NCBI RefSeq assembly: GCF_030160835.1
Contig: NZ_BSPC01000054.1
Coordinates: forward strand, 223,153-287,152
Source: Labrys miyagiensis
GTDB taxonomy: Bacteria; Pseudomonadota; Alphaproteobacteria; Rhizobiales; Labraceae
Direction: 5' to 3'
DNA: 64,000 nucleotides
The position numbers were made by a program, and so were the translations under genes. The notes below the pieces were generated by a model. The model was not told the origin of the DNA and made no database searches. It was given only the letters and a program-made list of their open reading frames with translations. Below are positions 1 to 8,807 of this stretch, piece after piece (the first letter of the stretch is position 1; each line of letters opens with the position of its first letter).

Positions 1-1470
1 GGCACCCTGACCACGCAAAGCGGCGTCAAGCGCATGCACCGGCAGGCCGAACGCGCCCTCATCACGGCGGAAGCGCTCGCGGGCCTCAACCATATGATCG
101 GTGGCGAGAGGCCGGGCAGCCTCGAAACGCTCTGGCGCGTGGTGCTGAAGAATGAGTTCCACGACATCCTGCCGGGCTCGTCGATCCGCGAGGTCTATCA
201 GGATGCCGAGCGCGAGCTTGGCGCCGTCATCGACAACGGCCTTGCCGCCCAGCAGGCCGCGATGACGGCGATCGCCGGCAACCTCGCCAAGGGATCAGTC
301 AGCGATGCCCTGGTCGTGGTCAATCCATCCCTGTCGGCCCGGCCGTTGCGGCTGCGCCTTGCCGATGGCAGCTTCCTCGCCGCCGGGGAGAGCGTGCCGC
401 CGATGGGCATCGCCGTGTTCGACAGATCGCGCCTGGCTGCCGTGCCGGGCCTGTCCGTCAGCAGGACGCATCTCGAAAACGCCCATCTGCGGGTGACGAT
501 CGGCGCCGATGGCACCATCGCCAGCCTGGTTCACAAGGCCAGCGGCCGCGAGGCGCTCGCCGGCCGGGGCAACCAGCTCTGGGCCTATCCGGCCGACAAG
601 CCGCGCAACTGGGATGCCTGGGATGTCGAGGAGGACTATGCCGAGCGCGGCGAGGAGCTGCTCGACGTCGAAAGCATCGAGGTCACGGAGCAGGGTCCGC
701 ACCGCGCCGCGCTCCGCATTGTCAGGCGCTATCGCCATTCCACCATCACGCAAACGCTGGCGCTCGCGGCCAATGGGCTGCGGCTCGACATCGAGACGCA
801 TCTGGACTGGCATGATCGCCGCGTCTTCCTGCGCACCCAGACCTCCGCTGCGGTACGCTCTTCCACCGCCACCTTCGAATGCGCCTATGGCGTCATCAGG
901 CGCACGACCCACACCAACACCTCATGGGACGAAGCGATGTTCGAGGCGCCGGGCCACCGCTTCGTGGATCTCTCCGAGCCCGGCTTCGGCCTTGCCCTGC
1001 TTAACAACGCCAAATACGGCCATAGCGTGCGCGGTAATGTAATCGGCCTCAGCCTGTTGCGCTCGCCGACCTATCCGGATCCGCAAGCCGATGAAGGCGA
1101 GCAGAGCTTCACCTATTCGCTGATGCCGCATACCGACGATTGGTTCGACGCGGGCGTGCGCGAGGAGGCCGAAGATCTCAACCAGCCGCTGCTGGCGACA
1201 GTTGCCAATGGCCTCGCCGAGGGTGTCCTGGCGCCTATCGCCACCACCGGCATTCCGGCCGCCTTTTCCGGCCTGAAGGCCGCCGAGGACGGCAACGGGC
1301 TGATCCTGCGCGTCTACGAACCGGCCGGCCGGCGGGGGGATTTCAAACTCGCCCTGGCGCAGGGCTGGAGCGCGGAAGGCCCGCTCAACATCCTGGAGGA
1401 AGCGATGGACCGCGGCGACGGTGCCGATCTCCGGCCGTTCGAAGTCAGGTCCTGGCGGCTCTTGCGCTGA
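1..1470 (+). CDS. GH38 alpha-mannosidase, C-terminal part (5' end outside window)
   Basis: The frame is open from base 1 and 489 residues are visible. The start includes a stretch reading GTLTTQSGVKRMHRQAERAL followed by LKNEFHDILPGSSIREVYQDAE. This is the mid/C-terminal signature of family 38 glycoside hydrolases, where the middle three-helix domain meets the beta-sandwich domains. The rest is the large C-terminal beta-sandwich region (for example WDAWDVEEDY, AYGVIRRTTHTNTSWDEAMFE). The nucleophile Asp and metal ligands of the family lie in the missing N-terminal half. Full GH38 proteins are usually 850-1050 residues, so roughly half is absent. The enzyme hydrolyses alpha-mannosides, probably for sugar catabolism. 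No signal peptide can be judged. It ends shortly before an interspersed repeat. Confidence 0.9.
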   Translation, partial: GTLTTQSGVKRMHRQAERALITAEALAGLNHMIGGERPGSLETLWRVVLKNEFHDILPGSSIREVYQDAERELGAVIDNGLAAQQAAMTAIAGNLAKGSVSDALVVVNPSLSARPLRLRLADGSFLAAGESVPPMGIAVFDRSRLAAVPGLSVSRTHLENAHLRVTIGADGTIASLVHKASGREALAGRGNQLWAYPADKPRNWDAWDVEEDYAERGEELLDVESIEVTEQGPHRAALRIVRRYRHSTITQTLALAANGLRLDIETHLDWHDRRVFLRTQTSAAVRSSTATFECAYGVIRRTTHTNTSWDEAMFEAPGHRFVDLSEPGFGLALLNNAKYGHSVRGNVIGLSLLRSPTYPDPQADEGEQSFTYSLMPHTDDWFDAGVREEAEDLNQPLLATVANGLAEGVLAPIATTGIPAAFSGLKAAEDGNGLILRVYEPAGRRGDFKLALAQGWSAEGPLNILEEAMDRGDGADLRPFEVRSWRLLR

Positions 1471-1554
1471 GCGGGCCGATCGTGACCCGATTATGCCTAG
1501 GATTTTTCTGGGAATATCATAAGTTTAACCTAAAGCGTTTTGCGATTTGTCGGA

Positions 1555-1633
1555 ATCGGCAAGAATCGCAAAGACGCGTCGAAACAAAGACTTAGAGCAA
1601 TGCAGCGTTTACGCCTAAACGCGTTTTGCTCTA
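1555..1633 (+). repeat. Interspersed ~80-bp repeat, copy A
   Basis: It begins with a CAAGAATCGCAAA block and ends with CGCGTTTTGCTCTA. The same two end blocks, about 80 bp apart, recur at 23653-23734 (opposite strand), 44920-45000 and 45541-45622. The final TA of this copy forms part of the stop codon of the convergent transglutaminase-like gene, so the element may have been inserted at that gene's 3' end. Confidence 0.65.
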
Positions 1634-2845
1634 GGTTCTAAACTCGATGAGATCGCTGTACACAGCGTTGCCATCGGCGCCGAACAGCGGAATCTCGAAC
1701 CCGCCAGGTCCGGCCGTTGGCACGACAATGAAGTCGGCAGGCATTGGAATTCCTAGCGCACCAGTAAATGCCAACGGCATGGCTTGTGTCGTCATGCGGG
1801 GGTCCAAGCGTCCGAAGCATCGGTCGCGCCATTGGGCGTCGCGGCCACCCCTTGAGAGATCCCAGCTTAGGAAATCAAAGGGCGTCCAGCCCCGGCCGTC
1901 GAGCCAAGCCTCGGCCCAATAGTGATTGGCCGGTGCCGGCCGATAGAGCATGTAGCCTCCTGTCAGCCGGGCCGGGATATTGTTCGCGCGACACAATGCG
2001 ACGAAGAGGGCGGAGGCGAGTTGGCAGTCGCACCATCCCGCCTCCAATGCCCAATCGCAGGGCTGTTGGACATCAACCTGGTCATAGTGGATCGACCCGA
2101 TGAAGAACTCGTCGAGTATGAAATCCCAGAAAGATCGGAGAGCCTCTGCTGAGGTCCGCGCCTGCACCGTCAGCGATCGCGCAAGTGCCTTGATGCGTTC
2201 CGACACGACGATCAAGCCCTCGTTGGGGCGGAGATAAAGCTCGAACTCTTTTTCGCTCAACTGTTCAGTCGTGCCTACGGGTCTGCGAAGGGCCTTGAAC
2301 GAAAGTTCTGCGCCAATCGTCAGGTCGCCTGGTCTCAGCGCCGAAACCCGGGCTTCGAGGCGGCCAGCGCTGACGTGCAAGCTTACATCGCCAGGTGTTT
2401 CCGCGAACGGTGAAATCACAAGATCGACGAGATGGGGGCTCGCGAGTGGGAGCGGCATTCGCAAACGCGCGCGGTCGGCCCCTTCACGAATATGGAAGCT
2501 TCGCCGAAAAACAACCTTGAAGGTCTCGCTCTCACCCAAGGAGGCGAGATCGTCTGTCAACCGTCGCTCGGTGGCAACATATCGGTCGGCCCAAAATGTA
2601 TCACGCTCGTTCACGCCGGCCCATTTTAGGAAATTGATGACCTCGACCGGGTCAAACATTCGCTCATGGTCACCGTGTCTGACACCAAGCCCGATATCGA
2701 TCCAGCGCTCCAGCGCCTGGCGCGTTGCCGCCTCAGCCTGCGAACGATCCGCTTCGTGGGCCCATCCCTTTACCACCAGCATATTGACGATGAGTTGTTC
2801 CGGGAAATTTCGATAATGATCGCGAAAATCAATGCCACGCATCAT
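1631..2845 (-). CDS. Transglutaminase-like cysteine peptidase family protein
   Basis: A 404-residue protein. The C-terminal third carries a transglutaminase core: Cys at about 272-274 in GWCDCQLAS, His at about 308 in ANHYWAEAWL, and Asp at about 324 in GWTPFDFLSWD. This Cys-His-Asp order is that of the bacterial transglutaminase-like (papain-fold) family. The N-terminal 240 residues are a separate region resembling the beta-rich N-terminal domain often paired with this core. No signal peptide is visible, so it is probably cytoplasmic. Substrate is unknown: members act as peptidases, amidases or crosslinkers. It converges on the alpha-mannosidase gene and its stop codon overlaps an interspersed repeat. 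A second Met directly after the first could also be the start. Confidence 0.75.
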   Translation of the reverse strand: MMRGIDFRDHYRNFPEQLIVNMLVVKGWAHEADRSQAEAATRQALERWIDIGLGVRHGDHERMFDPVEVINFLKWAGVNERDTFWADRYVATERRLTDDLASLGESETFKVVFRRSFHIREGADRARLRMPLPLASPHLVDLVISPFAETPGDVSLHVSAGRLEARVSALRPGDLTIGAELSFKALRRPVGTTEQLSEKEFELYLRPNEGLIVVSERIKALARSLTVQARTSAEALRSFWDFILDEFFIGSIHYDQVDVQQPCDWALEAGWCDCQLASALFVALCRANNIPARLTGGYMLYRPAPANHYWAEAWLDGRGWTPFDFLSWDLSRGGRDAQWRDRCFGRLDPRMTTQAMPLAFTGALGIPMPADFIVVPTAGPGGFEIPLFGADGNAVYSDLIEFRT

Positions 2846-3497
2846 CGCGTTCTATTTCCGATCCTCGGTCGGCGCCATTCGCCGAGCTTTTCTATCCCGC
2901 AAGGAACTATGGGCGTTCGGCCGCGTCAACCCCTGAATACGCGGAGCCAGTTACGCGTTCTAGCTGCATGGAAAATAAGCATAAATGTCACTGAGATTTT
3001 ACACTTCGTGCCTACGGCGTCGAGGGCTGTTGGTTGGCGTTCTTGGCTTACCGTCAATGCCCCTCCTAAGCACCGTCCCTAATTCTAATCTAATTCTGCG
3101 GTCATAAAAAAAGGGGCGCAGTGTGAGCGGTGGCTGGGTGACCTTGAGCCGTTTGTGCCTGATTAAGACATCACCATGCGCCGGAGGACTCCACTTGCCT
3201 TACCTCATAAATGGCCGTGCAATCTCGTTGGCAAGTCGAGCGGGGTCCGCAGGAGCACGCAAACCACCGGATCCGCAATTGCTGAAGGTCGGTCTGGATT
3301 ACCTGTCCTCAAGCACGGCGAAGACATATCAAGGCTGTGCTAACACGCGGATCAGAAGGCGCTGACCTCAAAAACTGACAATAATTTGTGCTACCGAGAG
3401 CTGTTTGGAGCGTCGCCTAAAAAATAGGCGCCACGTCCATTTACCGCAATGCTATTTTCCGTATTGTGTTACCAGTGCAACATCGAAGGTTTGTTAA
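2846..3497. other. Gene-free stretch
   Basis: About 650 bases between the transglutaminase-like gene and the SGNH/GT2/E1 block, which are divergently transcribed. No supportable coding region is seen in either strand. Local composition is lower in GC than the flanks. A short hairpin lies near 3414-3433 (GTCGCCTA / TAGGCGCC). Promoters for both divergent units presumably lie here, but no convincing -35/-10 pair could be picked. Confidence 0.5.
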
Positions 3498-4307
3498 GTG
3501 GCGAAGCGCCTGGGGTTATTCATCAAAGGCAATGTCGATGTCCACGATTCCTTACACTCATGCAGAGTCGGTGGCCAGTTGCTTTGGAACGGTATTAATG
3601 ATGTACTGAGGCAGAGCCATCCTGGGATTACGGCTCGCATCCGACATGAAACGTGGACACGCTCGGATTCTCTCGTATCGTGCACGGGTGAAGTTCCTGA
3701 GGCGGTTTCTGAGCGCAGCCTGCCTTTAGGTGTCTATCCCTCTGCCAGCCAGTTCAGTCGCGCCGTTTTCGAGACACCGGCAGACGCCGTGATCCTCTCG
3801 CTCTTGCCGGACATAGCGACAGGTTTGGTGCGGCACAAGCAGGAGGGTTTCCTGTTTTACGCGGCCGATTTCAACAGCTGGGCCCCAGAGGATCGTGGCT
3901 GGTTGAAGTCCGACTTTACGCCAACGGGCTTCCTCGATTTTGAGACCTCCATGGCCAACCTCGAGGCGATCGTTGATGAAATTCGCAAGCATAAGGACGT
4001 CCCGATCTTGATCTACAACGTCTCGCCCATCATTCCGGGCGAGAGAATTCACTGCTATCAGGGCCTGGACGAGACGTTTGCCAACCGCATTCGCCGCTTT
4101 AATCTTGGTCTGGTGGGACTGTCCGAGCGCGCGGGCATCTCAATTGTGGATGTCGATACTTTGATGGCGCGTCACGGCGCGGACACGATGAAGCTCGACG
4201 CCTTTCATCTGGCGCCCCAAGCCTATCGCCTTGTCGCTGAAGAGGTCGTCCGTATCCTGGACGACCTTGGAGTCCTTGAGGATTTGCATGAGGGGAGGCA
4301 GCTTTGA
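3498..4307 (+). CDS. SGNH-like hydrolase/transferase, first of three
   Basis: A 269-residue cytoplasmic-looking protein with a GTG start. The C-terminal half fits an SGNH/GDSL alpha/beta fold: a core strand VPILIYNVSPI, then SIVDVDTLMARHG, then LDAFHLAPQAYRLVAEEVVRIL, where Asp234 and His237 occupy the usual Asp-x-x-His site. A clean N-terminal GDS motif and the GxND block are not obvious, so catalytic competence is uncertain. SGNH proteins act as esterases, or as acyltransferases on glycans. Its stop overlaps the start of the glycosyltransferase gene, showing translational coupling. It shares the strand-DxD-helix pattern with the proteins at 5323-6192 and 12010-13374. Family assignment is by pattern, not by a search. 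Confidence 0.6.
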   Translation: MAKRLGLFIKGNVDVHDSLHSCRVGGQLLWNGINDVLRQSHPGITARIRHETWTRSDSLVSCTGEVPEAVSERSLPLGVYPSASQFSRAVFETPADAVILSLLPDIATGLVRHKQEGFLFYAADFNSWAPEDRGWLKSDFTPTGFLDFETSMANLEAIVDEIRKHKDVPILIYNVSPIIPGERIHCYQGLDETFANRIRRFNLGLVGLSERAGISIVDVDTLMARHGADTMKLDAFHLAPQAYRLVAEEVVRILDDLGVLEDLHEGRQL

Positions 4308-5326
4308 CCATGCGAGTGAGCGTCGTCATCCGATCGAAGGACGAGGCTGACAGGCTGAGGCTGACTCTATCGTCCCTGGCATGTCAGACCGAATGGCCGG
4401 AAGTTGTGGTCGTAAACGACGGCTCTACCGATCATACCGCGGATGTCGTCGCCGCGGCGGCGGGTGATCTCGACCTTATCGCCATCCATCACGCTGCCCC
4501 GGCGGGAAGATCTGGCGCAGCAAATGTTGGCGCGGCTCGCGCGACCGGCGAAATCGTTCTCTTTCTCGATGGCGATACGCTGGCCGCCCCGGACCTCGTG
4601 GCCCAACATCTCTCCAAACATATCGGGCAGGACAATTTGGTGGTGCGCGGTGAGACCTGGCATCTGCGCGGCACTCAACCTTTCCTTGACCCGGAGACGG
4701 GTTCTCCAAGAGCGGGGCAGGAGGCAAAAGTCGCGCGCATGCCGCCTGCGGAATTTGCGCGTGCACTCGTCACGCGCCGGAAAATCGCCGAGGCCTTTGA
4801 GGAGATCGATGGCAGCGCTCAGCCAGGCGTTTACCCAGGCTATGGGCCGCGACGTCTCTTTGAGCTCGAAATGGAGGCGCTGACCAATGCTCCCGAATGC
4901 AAAGTCCTGTGGGCGGCGGCGTCAGGCTCGAACCAGTCGCTGCGTCGCGACGCTTTTCTGAATGTTGGCGGCTTTCATCCCAATCTCAGCATCAACGAGC
5001 ATCGCGAGCTCGCTCTACGCCTCACCCAAAACGGCTACCGGATGACGGGAACACCAGCGCGGACCTATCACATGATCCATCGCAGCGGCTGGCGTGACCC
5101 ACTCCAGGAAAAGGACTGGGAAGACATTTTCTACGCCGAGCATCCCACGGCGGAAGTGGCACTGATGCCTATTCTTTGGGCGAGCCTTGGGGACAGTTCT
5201 CTCCCTGAAGCTGCACGTATCCATTCCCTTCCCGAGCTTGAGGCGGCTGCGGCGCGCTGTCCTTCGTCGACGAGCCGTGAAGCCGTCAGAAGTGCCCACA
5301 TGCAATGGTCATTAGGCTCGCCATGA
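4304..5326 (+). CDS. Family 2 glycosyltransferase
   Basis: A 340-residue GT-A fold glycosyltransferase. The N-terminus reads VSVVIRSKDEADRLRLTLSS, followed by VVVVNDGSTDHTADV (nucleotide-sugar binding) and EIVLFLDGDTLAAPDLV with the DxD metal site. A candidate specificity region follows (AASGSNQSLRRDAFLNVGGF). There are no obvious membrane segments, so it likely works in the cytoplasm or at the inner membrane face. Translation may start at TTG 4304 or ATG 4310; a GGGGAGG sequence at 4292-4298 suits either. It overlaps the SGNH gene upstream, and the next gene starts inside its stop codon (ATGA). Sugar donor and acceptor cannot be predicted. The context with SGNH proteins and a lipoyl carrier suggests a decorated glycan or glycosylated metabolite. 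Confidence 0.9.
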   Translation: MTMRVSVVIRSKDEADRLRLTLSSLACQTEWPEVVVVNDGSTDHTADVVAAAAGDLDLIAIHHAAPAGRSGAANVGAARATGEIVLFLDGDTLAAPDLVAQHLSKHIGQDNLVVRGETWHLRGTQPFLDPETGSPRAGQEAKVARMPPAEFARALVTRRKIAEAFEEIDGSAQPGVYPGYGPRRLFELEMEALTNAPECKVLWAAASGSNQSLRRDAFLNVGGFHPNLSINEHRELALRLTQNGYRMTGTPARTYHMIHRSGWRDPLQEKDWEDIFYAEHPTAEVALMPILWASLGDSSLPEAARIHSLPELEAAAARCPSSTSREAVRSAHMQWSLGSP

Positions 5327-6192
5327 CAGCCATCCCGCTTTACGCCTACACGGCCACTTCCGAGCATGCAGCCGCGAGGAGCGCTGCAAAGACCATTGTG
5401 GACGCCCTCGCCGTGGCAACCGGAACACCCGCGATCTGCGAACCCGTCTTTGTAGAGAGTCTGGAGGCACTTGCGCAGAGTCCGCCCGGCAGTATTCGTC
5501 TCGCCTCGCTGCTGCCGGAGATTGACCGCGTCGACGACGCCTGGGATGAGGTGCAGGCACGGCTCCGGGTTTCTTTTGGAAATCTGGCGGCGACAGGAAA
5601 TCCGGTGTTCATCTGCACAGTAGTCCGTATCGCGGGCGACGGGGAGGACGCCGATCTCTTGTATCGCCGCCGCGTACGAATCCGACGGCTCGATCTTCTG
5701 GCAGCCGAACTTTCGCGGGAAACCGGCGCCTTCGTTATCGACCTAGACCGTGTGATCGCCGATATTGGTGGGCGTAACCTGCAGACTGACTATAGGCTCG
5801 ACACCGCGGCCGCCGCATCCGTTGCTGGACACGCGATTGCCATCGGGCTCATTGTCAACGGTCTGGACGAGTTCGTTCCCTTCGAGCTCCAGGATAAGTT
5901 ACGCGAGATTCTGATGCAGAAGAACGTAGGCCCGGCAACACCCTCAAGCCTTGTGCCAGCCAATGTGATGGCGTTCGGAAGGGGGCGACACAAGCAGAAC
6001 GTTGTCACAATAACGGATTCCGATGGTGGCAGCCAAGCAGGGCGCTTGCTGCGTCAGGCATTAAGGCGTGAGATCGCGCCTGGCGAGGCGTTCGCCAAGC
6101 TGATGAAGGCCGTTCGCAGCAGGGGAGCAGTGGAAAGTGGCACACTTCTGGCTTCTGCAGTCCTGCGCATGGTACGGAGCCATCGGCGATGA
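5323..6192 (+). CDS. SGNH-like protein, second of three (divergent, function unknown)
   Basis: About 289 residues; an in-frame ATG at 5305 would add six. I chose ATG 5323 because it overlaps the upstream stop as ATGA, as the next junction does. The middle has the pattern VFICTVVRI, then GAFVIDLDRVIADIGG, then YRLDTAAAASVAGHAIAIG. This parallels the strand / DxD / Asp-x-x-His-helix pattern of the proteins at 3498 and 12010, but the His of the catalytic pair is not in the usual place. It is probably a diverged SGNH fold that may be non-catalytic. It sits between a glycosyltransferase and the E1 alpha gene with overlaps on both sides, so its product is expected to work in the same pathway. Confidence 0.55.
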   Translation: MTAIPLYAYTATSEHAAARSAAKTIVDALAVATGTPAICEPVFVESLEALAQSPPGSIRLASLLPEIDRVDDAWDEVQARLRVSFGNLAATGNPVFICTVVRIAGDGEDADLLYRRRVRIRRLDLLAAELSRETGAFVIDLDRVIADIGGRNLQTDYRLDTAAAASVAGHAIAIGLIVNGLDEFVPFELQDKLREILMQKNVGPATPSSLVPANVMAFGRGRHKQNVVTITDSDGGSQAGRLLRQALRREIAPGEAFAKLMKAVRSRGAVESGTLLASAVLRMVRSHRR

Positions 6193-7106
6193 GTGAGCAC
6201 CTCGGCCCCCTACGCCGGATGATGTTGATACGCGCCTTCGAAACCGCTCTGGCAAAGCGGCCCGACCACGGTTTCCAGCTACTTTCCACCGGCGAGGAGG
6301 CTGTTGCTGTCGGGCTTGCCGAGGCGCTGGAGCGGGATGATCAACTCCTCACGGGCGGGCGATCCATCGGTCCCGCCCTGGCGCGCGGCGTTGATCCTCG
6401 GCGGGCAATGGCCGAGCTTCTCGCCCGCAGCACGGGCGTCAATCGAGGGCGCGGTGGCCGCGGCCATTTGGCGGATCCCGACTCTGGATTCTTCGGCGCC
6501 CACGCAGTGGTAGCTGGCAATATCAGCATCGCGGCCGGCGTCGCACTCGCGCGGAAAATGGAAGGGAAGGGCGGCATCGTTGCCATTCTTTTCGGAGACG
6601 GGGCCGCTGGGGCCGGAGCGCTTCACGAGACGCTGAACATCGCGGCACTCTGGAAGTTGCCCTTGCTTTTCGCGTGCAACAATAACCAGCTCTCGGTCTC
6701 CACGTCGCGCTTGGCGGCCCTGGCCCCAGCCCGCATTTCCGACATAGCGCTTGCTTTCGGCCTTCCGGCGCAAACAATTGACGGGATGGATCTTATGGCA
6801 ACCACGGCGGCCTTCCGAGAGGCAGCGCAGCATGTACGCGCTGGGAAGGGGCCCGCCTTTGTCGAATGCGAATCCATTCGTCTTCGGTCCCATTCCACCA
6901 CGGCCCGCGAGACACGCAGTCGCGAGGAACTCGCGCGACTGTGGGAGCTCTGTCCAATCGAGAGGCAAATAGCCAGGCTGGCGCTCGGTGCCGAGGAAAC
7001 CAATGCACTTCGTGCCGAAGCCGAGCAGCAGGCTGGTGCAGCGCTTGCCTTTGCAGATGCTTCCCCCTTCCCGGATGCCAGCGAGGTGCTTGAGAATGTC
7101 GGCTGA
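6189..7106 (+). CDS. Thiamine-diphosphate 2-oxoacid dehydrogenase E1, alpha subunit
   Basis: A 305-residue E1 alpha homologue. The thiamine-diphosphate site is plain: GDGAAGAGALHETLNIA followed by LLFACNNNQ, the GDG...NN motif. GRGGRGHLADPDSGFFGAHA matches the substrate channel segment of pyruvate/acetoin dehydrogenase alpha subunits. The late loop reads LRSHSTTARETRSREEL, where typical members have YRGHS-x-SDP-x-x-YR. The changed loop, which in E1 helps seat the cofactor and the lipoyl domain, hints at an unusual substrate or partner. It starts with an ATGA overlap and ends 11 bases inside the beta gene. The predicted reaction is decarboxylation of a 2-oxoacid and transfer of the acyl or ketol unit to lipoate. 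The oxoacid is unknown. Confidence 0.9.
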   Translation: MSEHLGPLRRMMLIRAFETALAKRPDHGFQLLSTGEEAVAVGLAEALERDDQLLTGGRSIGPALARGVDPRRAMAELLARSTGVNRGRGGRGHLADPDSGFFGAHAVVAGNISIAAGVALARKMEGKGGIVAILFGDGAAGAGALHETLNIAALWKLPLLFACNNNQLSVSTSRLAALAPARISDIALAFGLPAQTIDGMDLMATTAAFREAAQHVRAGKGPAFVECESIRLRSHSTTARETRSREELARLWELCPIERQIARLALGAEETNALRAEAEQQAGAALAFADASPFPDASEVLENVG

Positions 7107-8106
7107 CGGCACGCCTGCCACCACCAAGATGTTCTTTCGAGAGGCCATCATCAAATCGCTGCGCGAGGAGATGCGTAGCAATCCCCGTGTCATCATACTT
7201 GGCCAGGATGTGGGCTCGTTCGGTGGCTCGTATCGGGAATTCGACGGGCTGTTCGTCGAATTTGGGCCTGAGCGCGTGCGCGACACACCGGTTGCCGAGG
7301 CTGCGGCGGTCGGCGTAGGCGCGGGAGCGGCTGCGGCGGGATATCGCCCGCTGGTCAGCATCACCTACATGGACTTCACCATGTTGGGCTTCGATCCTTT
7401 GATCAACTATGCAGCCAAGCTTCGGTACAAGACCGGTGGCCTGCTTTCGGCGCCGCTGGTTGTCAAGACCACGGCGGGTGCCCTCGGCCAGGGAGTAGCC
7501 CATTCGCAGTGTATCGAGGCTTGGTTGATGAGCGTGCCAGGGCTTAAGGTCGTGGCCCCGTCGACGCCGGCGGACGCCTATGGCCTCATGAAGGCAGCGT
7601 TACGGTCGGAAGGCCCCGTGGTCTATATCGATCACAAGCGGCTTTTCCCTGTCCCCGGGGAGGTACCCGTCGCTGAAACCGTCATTCCGTTTGGCAAGGC
7701 AATCATCCGCCGCAGCGGAACAGATCTGACGATTGCCACGCATGGCTTTATGGCGCGGGTAGCGCTCGAGGCGGCCCAGAAGCTGGAGGAATCAGGCCTG
7801 TCCTGCGAGGTCATCGACCTGCGCAGCCTCGCGCCGCTCGACGTCGAGACCGTCGCTGGATCGGTGAAGCGCACCGGTTTGCTTCTCACCATTGAAGAGG
7901 GCCAATTGACTTGCGGCGTCGGCGTCGAGGTCGCCGCTCGTGTGACGGAGCGCATCGGATATCATCCGAGCGCCCGGGTCGGCGCCCTGCCCGCACCCGT
8001 TTCTTCCAATCCCGTCCTGGAAGCGGCCTGTATCCCGGACGCCGCGCGTGTCATGTCAGCCGCCCGAGCGCTGGTCAATGAACGTCGTCCCATCGAAATT
8101 CGGTGA
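7096..8106 (+). CDS. 2-oxoacid dehydrogenase E1, beta subunit
   Basis: About 336 residues from ATG 7096. This start has a GAGGTG ribosome site at 7083-7088 and gives the usual E1 beta N-terminus (TTKMFFREAIIKSLREEMRSNP). Conserved features are VIILGQDVG, RVRDTPVAEAAAVGVGAGAA, the GALGQGVAHSQCIEAWLMSVPGLKVVAPSTPADAYGL region (read in two parts) and YIDHKRLFPV. These match the pyrimidine-binding and C-terminal transketolase domains of pyruvate/acetoin dehydrogenase beta. It forms the alpha2beta2 E1 with the overlapping upstream gene. No E2 acyltransferase or E3 follows; the next gene is only a lipoyl domain. Confidence 0.92.
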   Translation: MSADGTPATTKMFFREAIIKSLREEMRSNPRVIILGQDVGSFGGSYREFDGLFVEFGPERVRDTPVAEAAAVGVGAGAAAAGYRPLVSITYMDFTMLGFDPLINYAAKLRYKTGGLLSAPLVVKTTAGALGQGVAHSQCIEAWLMSVPGLKVVAPSTPADAYGLMKAALRSEGPVVYIDHKRLFPVPGEVPVAETVIPFGKAIIRRSGTDLTIATHGFMARVALEAAQKLEESGLSCEVIDLRSLAPLDVETVAGSVKRTGLLLTIEEGQLTCGVGVEVAARVTERIGYHPSARVGALPAPVSSNPVLEAACIPDAARVMSAARALVNERRPIEIR

Positions 8107-8166
8107 GGGCGATCGGAGACTCCTCGTCCTCACCCATACTGCCTGTTTTTTGGAGAGCCGCTGCAA

Positions 8167-8472
8167 ATGATCTATCAATTGACTGTGCCTGCCGCTGTGA
8201 AGGGCGTCGATGAAATCCGAGTGCTGGAATGGCATGGCGACGTGGGCCGCAGCTTCGCCCAGGGCGAGTTGATCGTCGAACTCGAGACCCATAAGGCCGT
8301 GGTCGAGGTTCGAGCGGGGCAGCCAGGCGTGCTGCGTCGTGTGCTTGCCGAGGCTGGGGACTGGAAGGAAATTGGCCTCGCGCTGGCCGTATTCAGCGAC
8401 ACGGCAGACGAGCCGACGCCAGCCGACGATAAAGATCTCGCCGAATTGGCTGTGGATTTCGAGGTGACCTGA
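8167..8472 (+). CDS. Free-standing lipoyl-domain carrier protein
   Basis: A 101-residue protein that is one lipoyl/biotinyl domain and nothing else. The hairpin GELIVELETHKAVVEV places the modified lysine at residue 43 in the ETHKA motif, flanked by the usual two half-barrel repeats (VLEWHGDVGRSFAQGE and GVLRRVLAEAGDWKEIG). A short acidic tail (DEPTPADDKDLAE) follows. Normal E2 proteins continue with an E1/E3-binding domain and a 25-kDa catalytic domain; neither is present. It lies 60 bases after E1 beta and is likely cotranscribed. It should receive the acyl group from E1 and pass it to an unknown acceptor. Biotin instead of lipoate is possible, but ETHKA is closer to lipoyl (DKA) than to biotinyl (MKM) sites. 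Confidence 0.88.
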   Translation: MIYQLTVPAAVKGVDEIRVLEWHGDVGRSFAQGELIVELETHKAVVEVRAGQPGVLRRVLAEAGDWKEIGLALAVFSDTADEPTPADDKDLAELAVDFEVT

Positions 8473-8807
8473 TAGAGCGCTTTCTTCGCCTCGCGCGCGG
8501 TGGATGGCTGGTGGGCTTGCAAGAAGAGCTAACAGATCTTCGGCGATGACGCGTAAACGCGCTTTGCCCTGCTGCGAGGCGGCCCAGTCTAAGCTATGCA
8601 ACGAAACTCACAGGTGGGACCAATACCACGCGCAACGAACCTTCCAATGGACGATTGCGTGTGGGGTCACACTATTTTTCGTGCGGCGGGCAAGAATATA
8701 GTGAAATCCGAGATTTCGTGTCTGTTCAATTGTAATATCCAGAGATTTTATTAATACTATCGATATTCTTATCTAGAAGCTAGGCATCTTTGAAACCGGA
8801 GATCTGT
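8473..8807. other. AT-rich intergenic gap
   Basis: 335 bases between the lipoyl gene and the PQQ dehydrogenase. No gene is seen. The last ~130 bases are clearly AT-rich compared with the genes on either side. They contain TTGTAA near 8730 and TACTAT near 8755 (spacing about 19, weak). This probably holds the promoter of the dehydrogenase gene. Confidence 0.4.

Noticed and set aside
3123-3365. 80-residue frame upstream of the SGNH gene
   Set aside because: No ribosome site, atypical composition and no similarity recognised.
6189-8472. Ordinary pyruvate or acetoin dehydrogenase operon
   Set aside because: No E2 catalytic domain, E3 or lipoate synthesis genes follow, and the genes are coupled to glycosyltransferase and SGNH-like genes.
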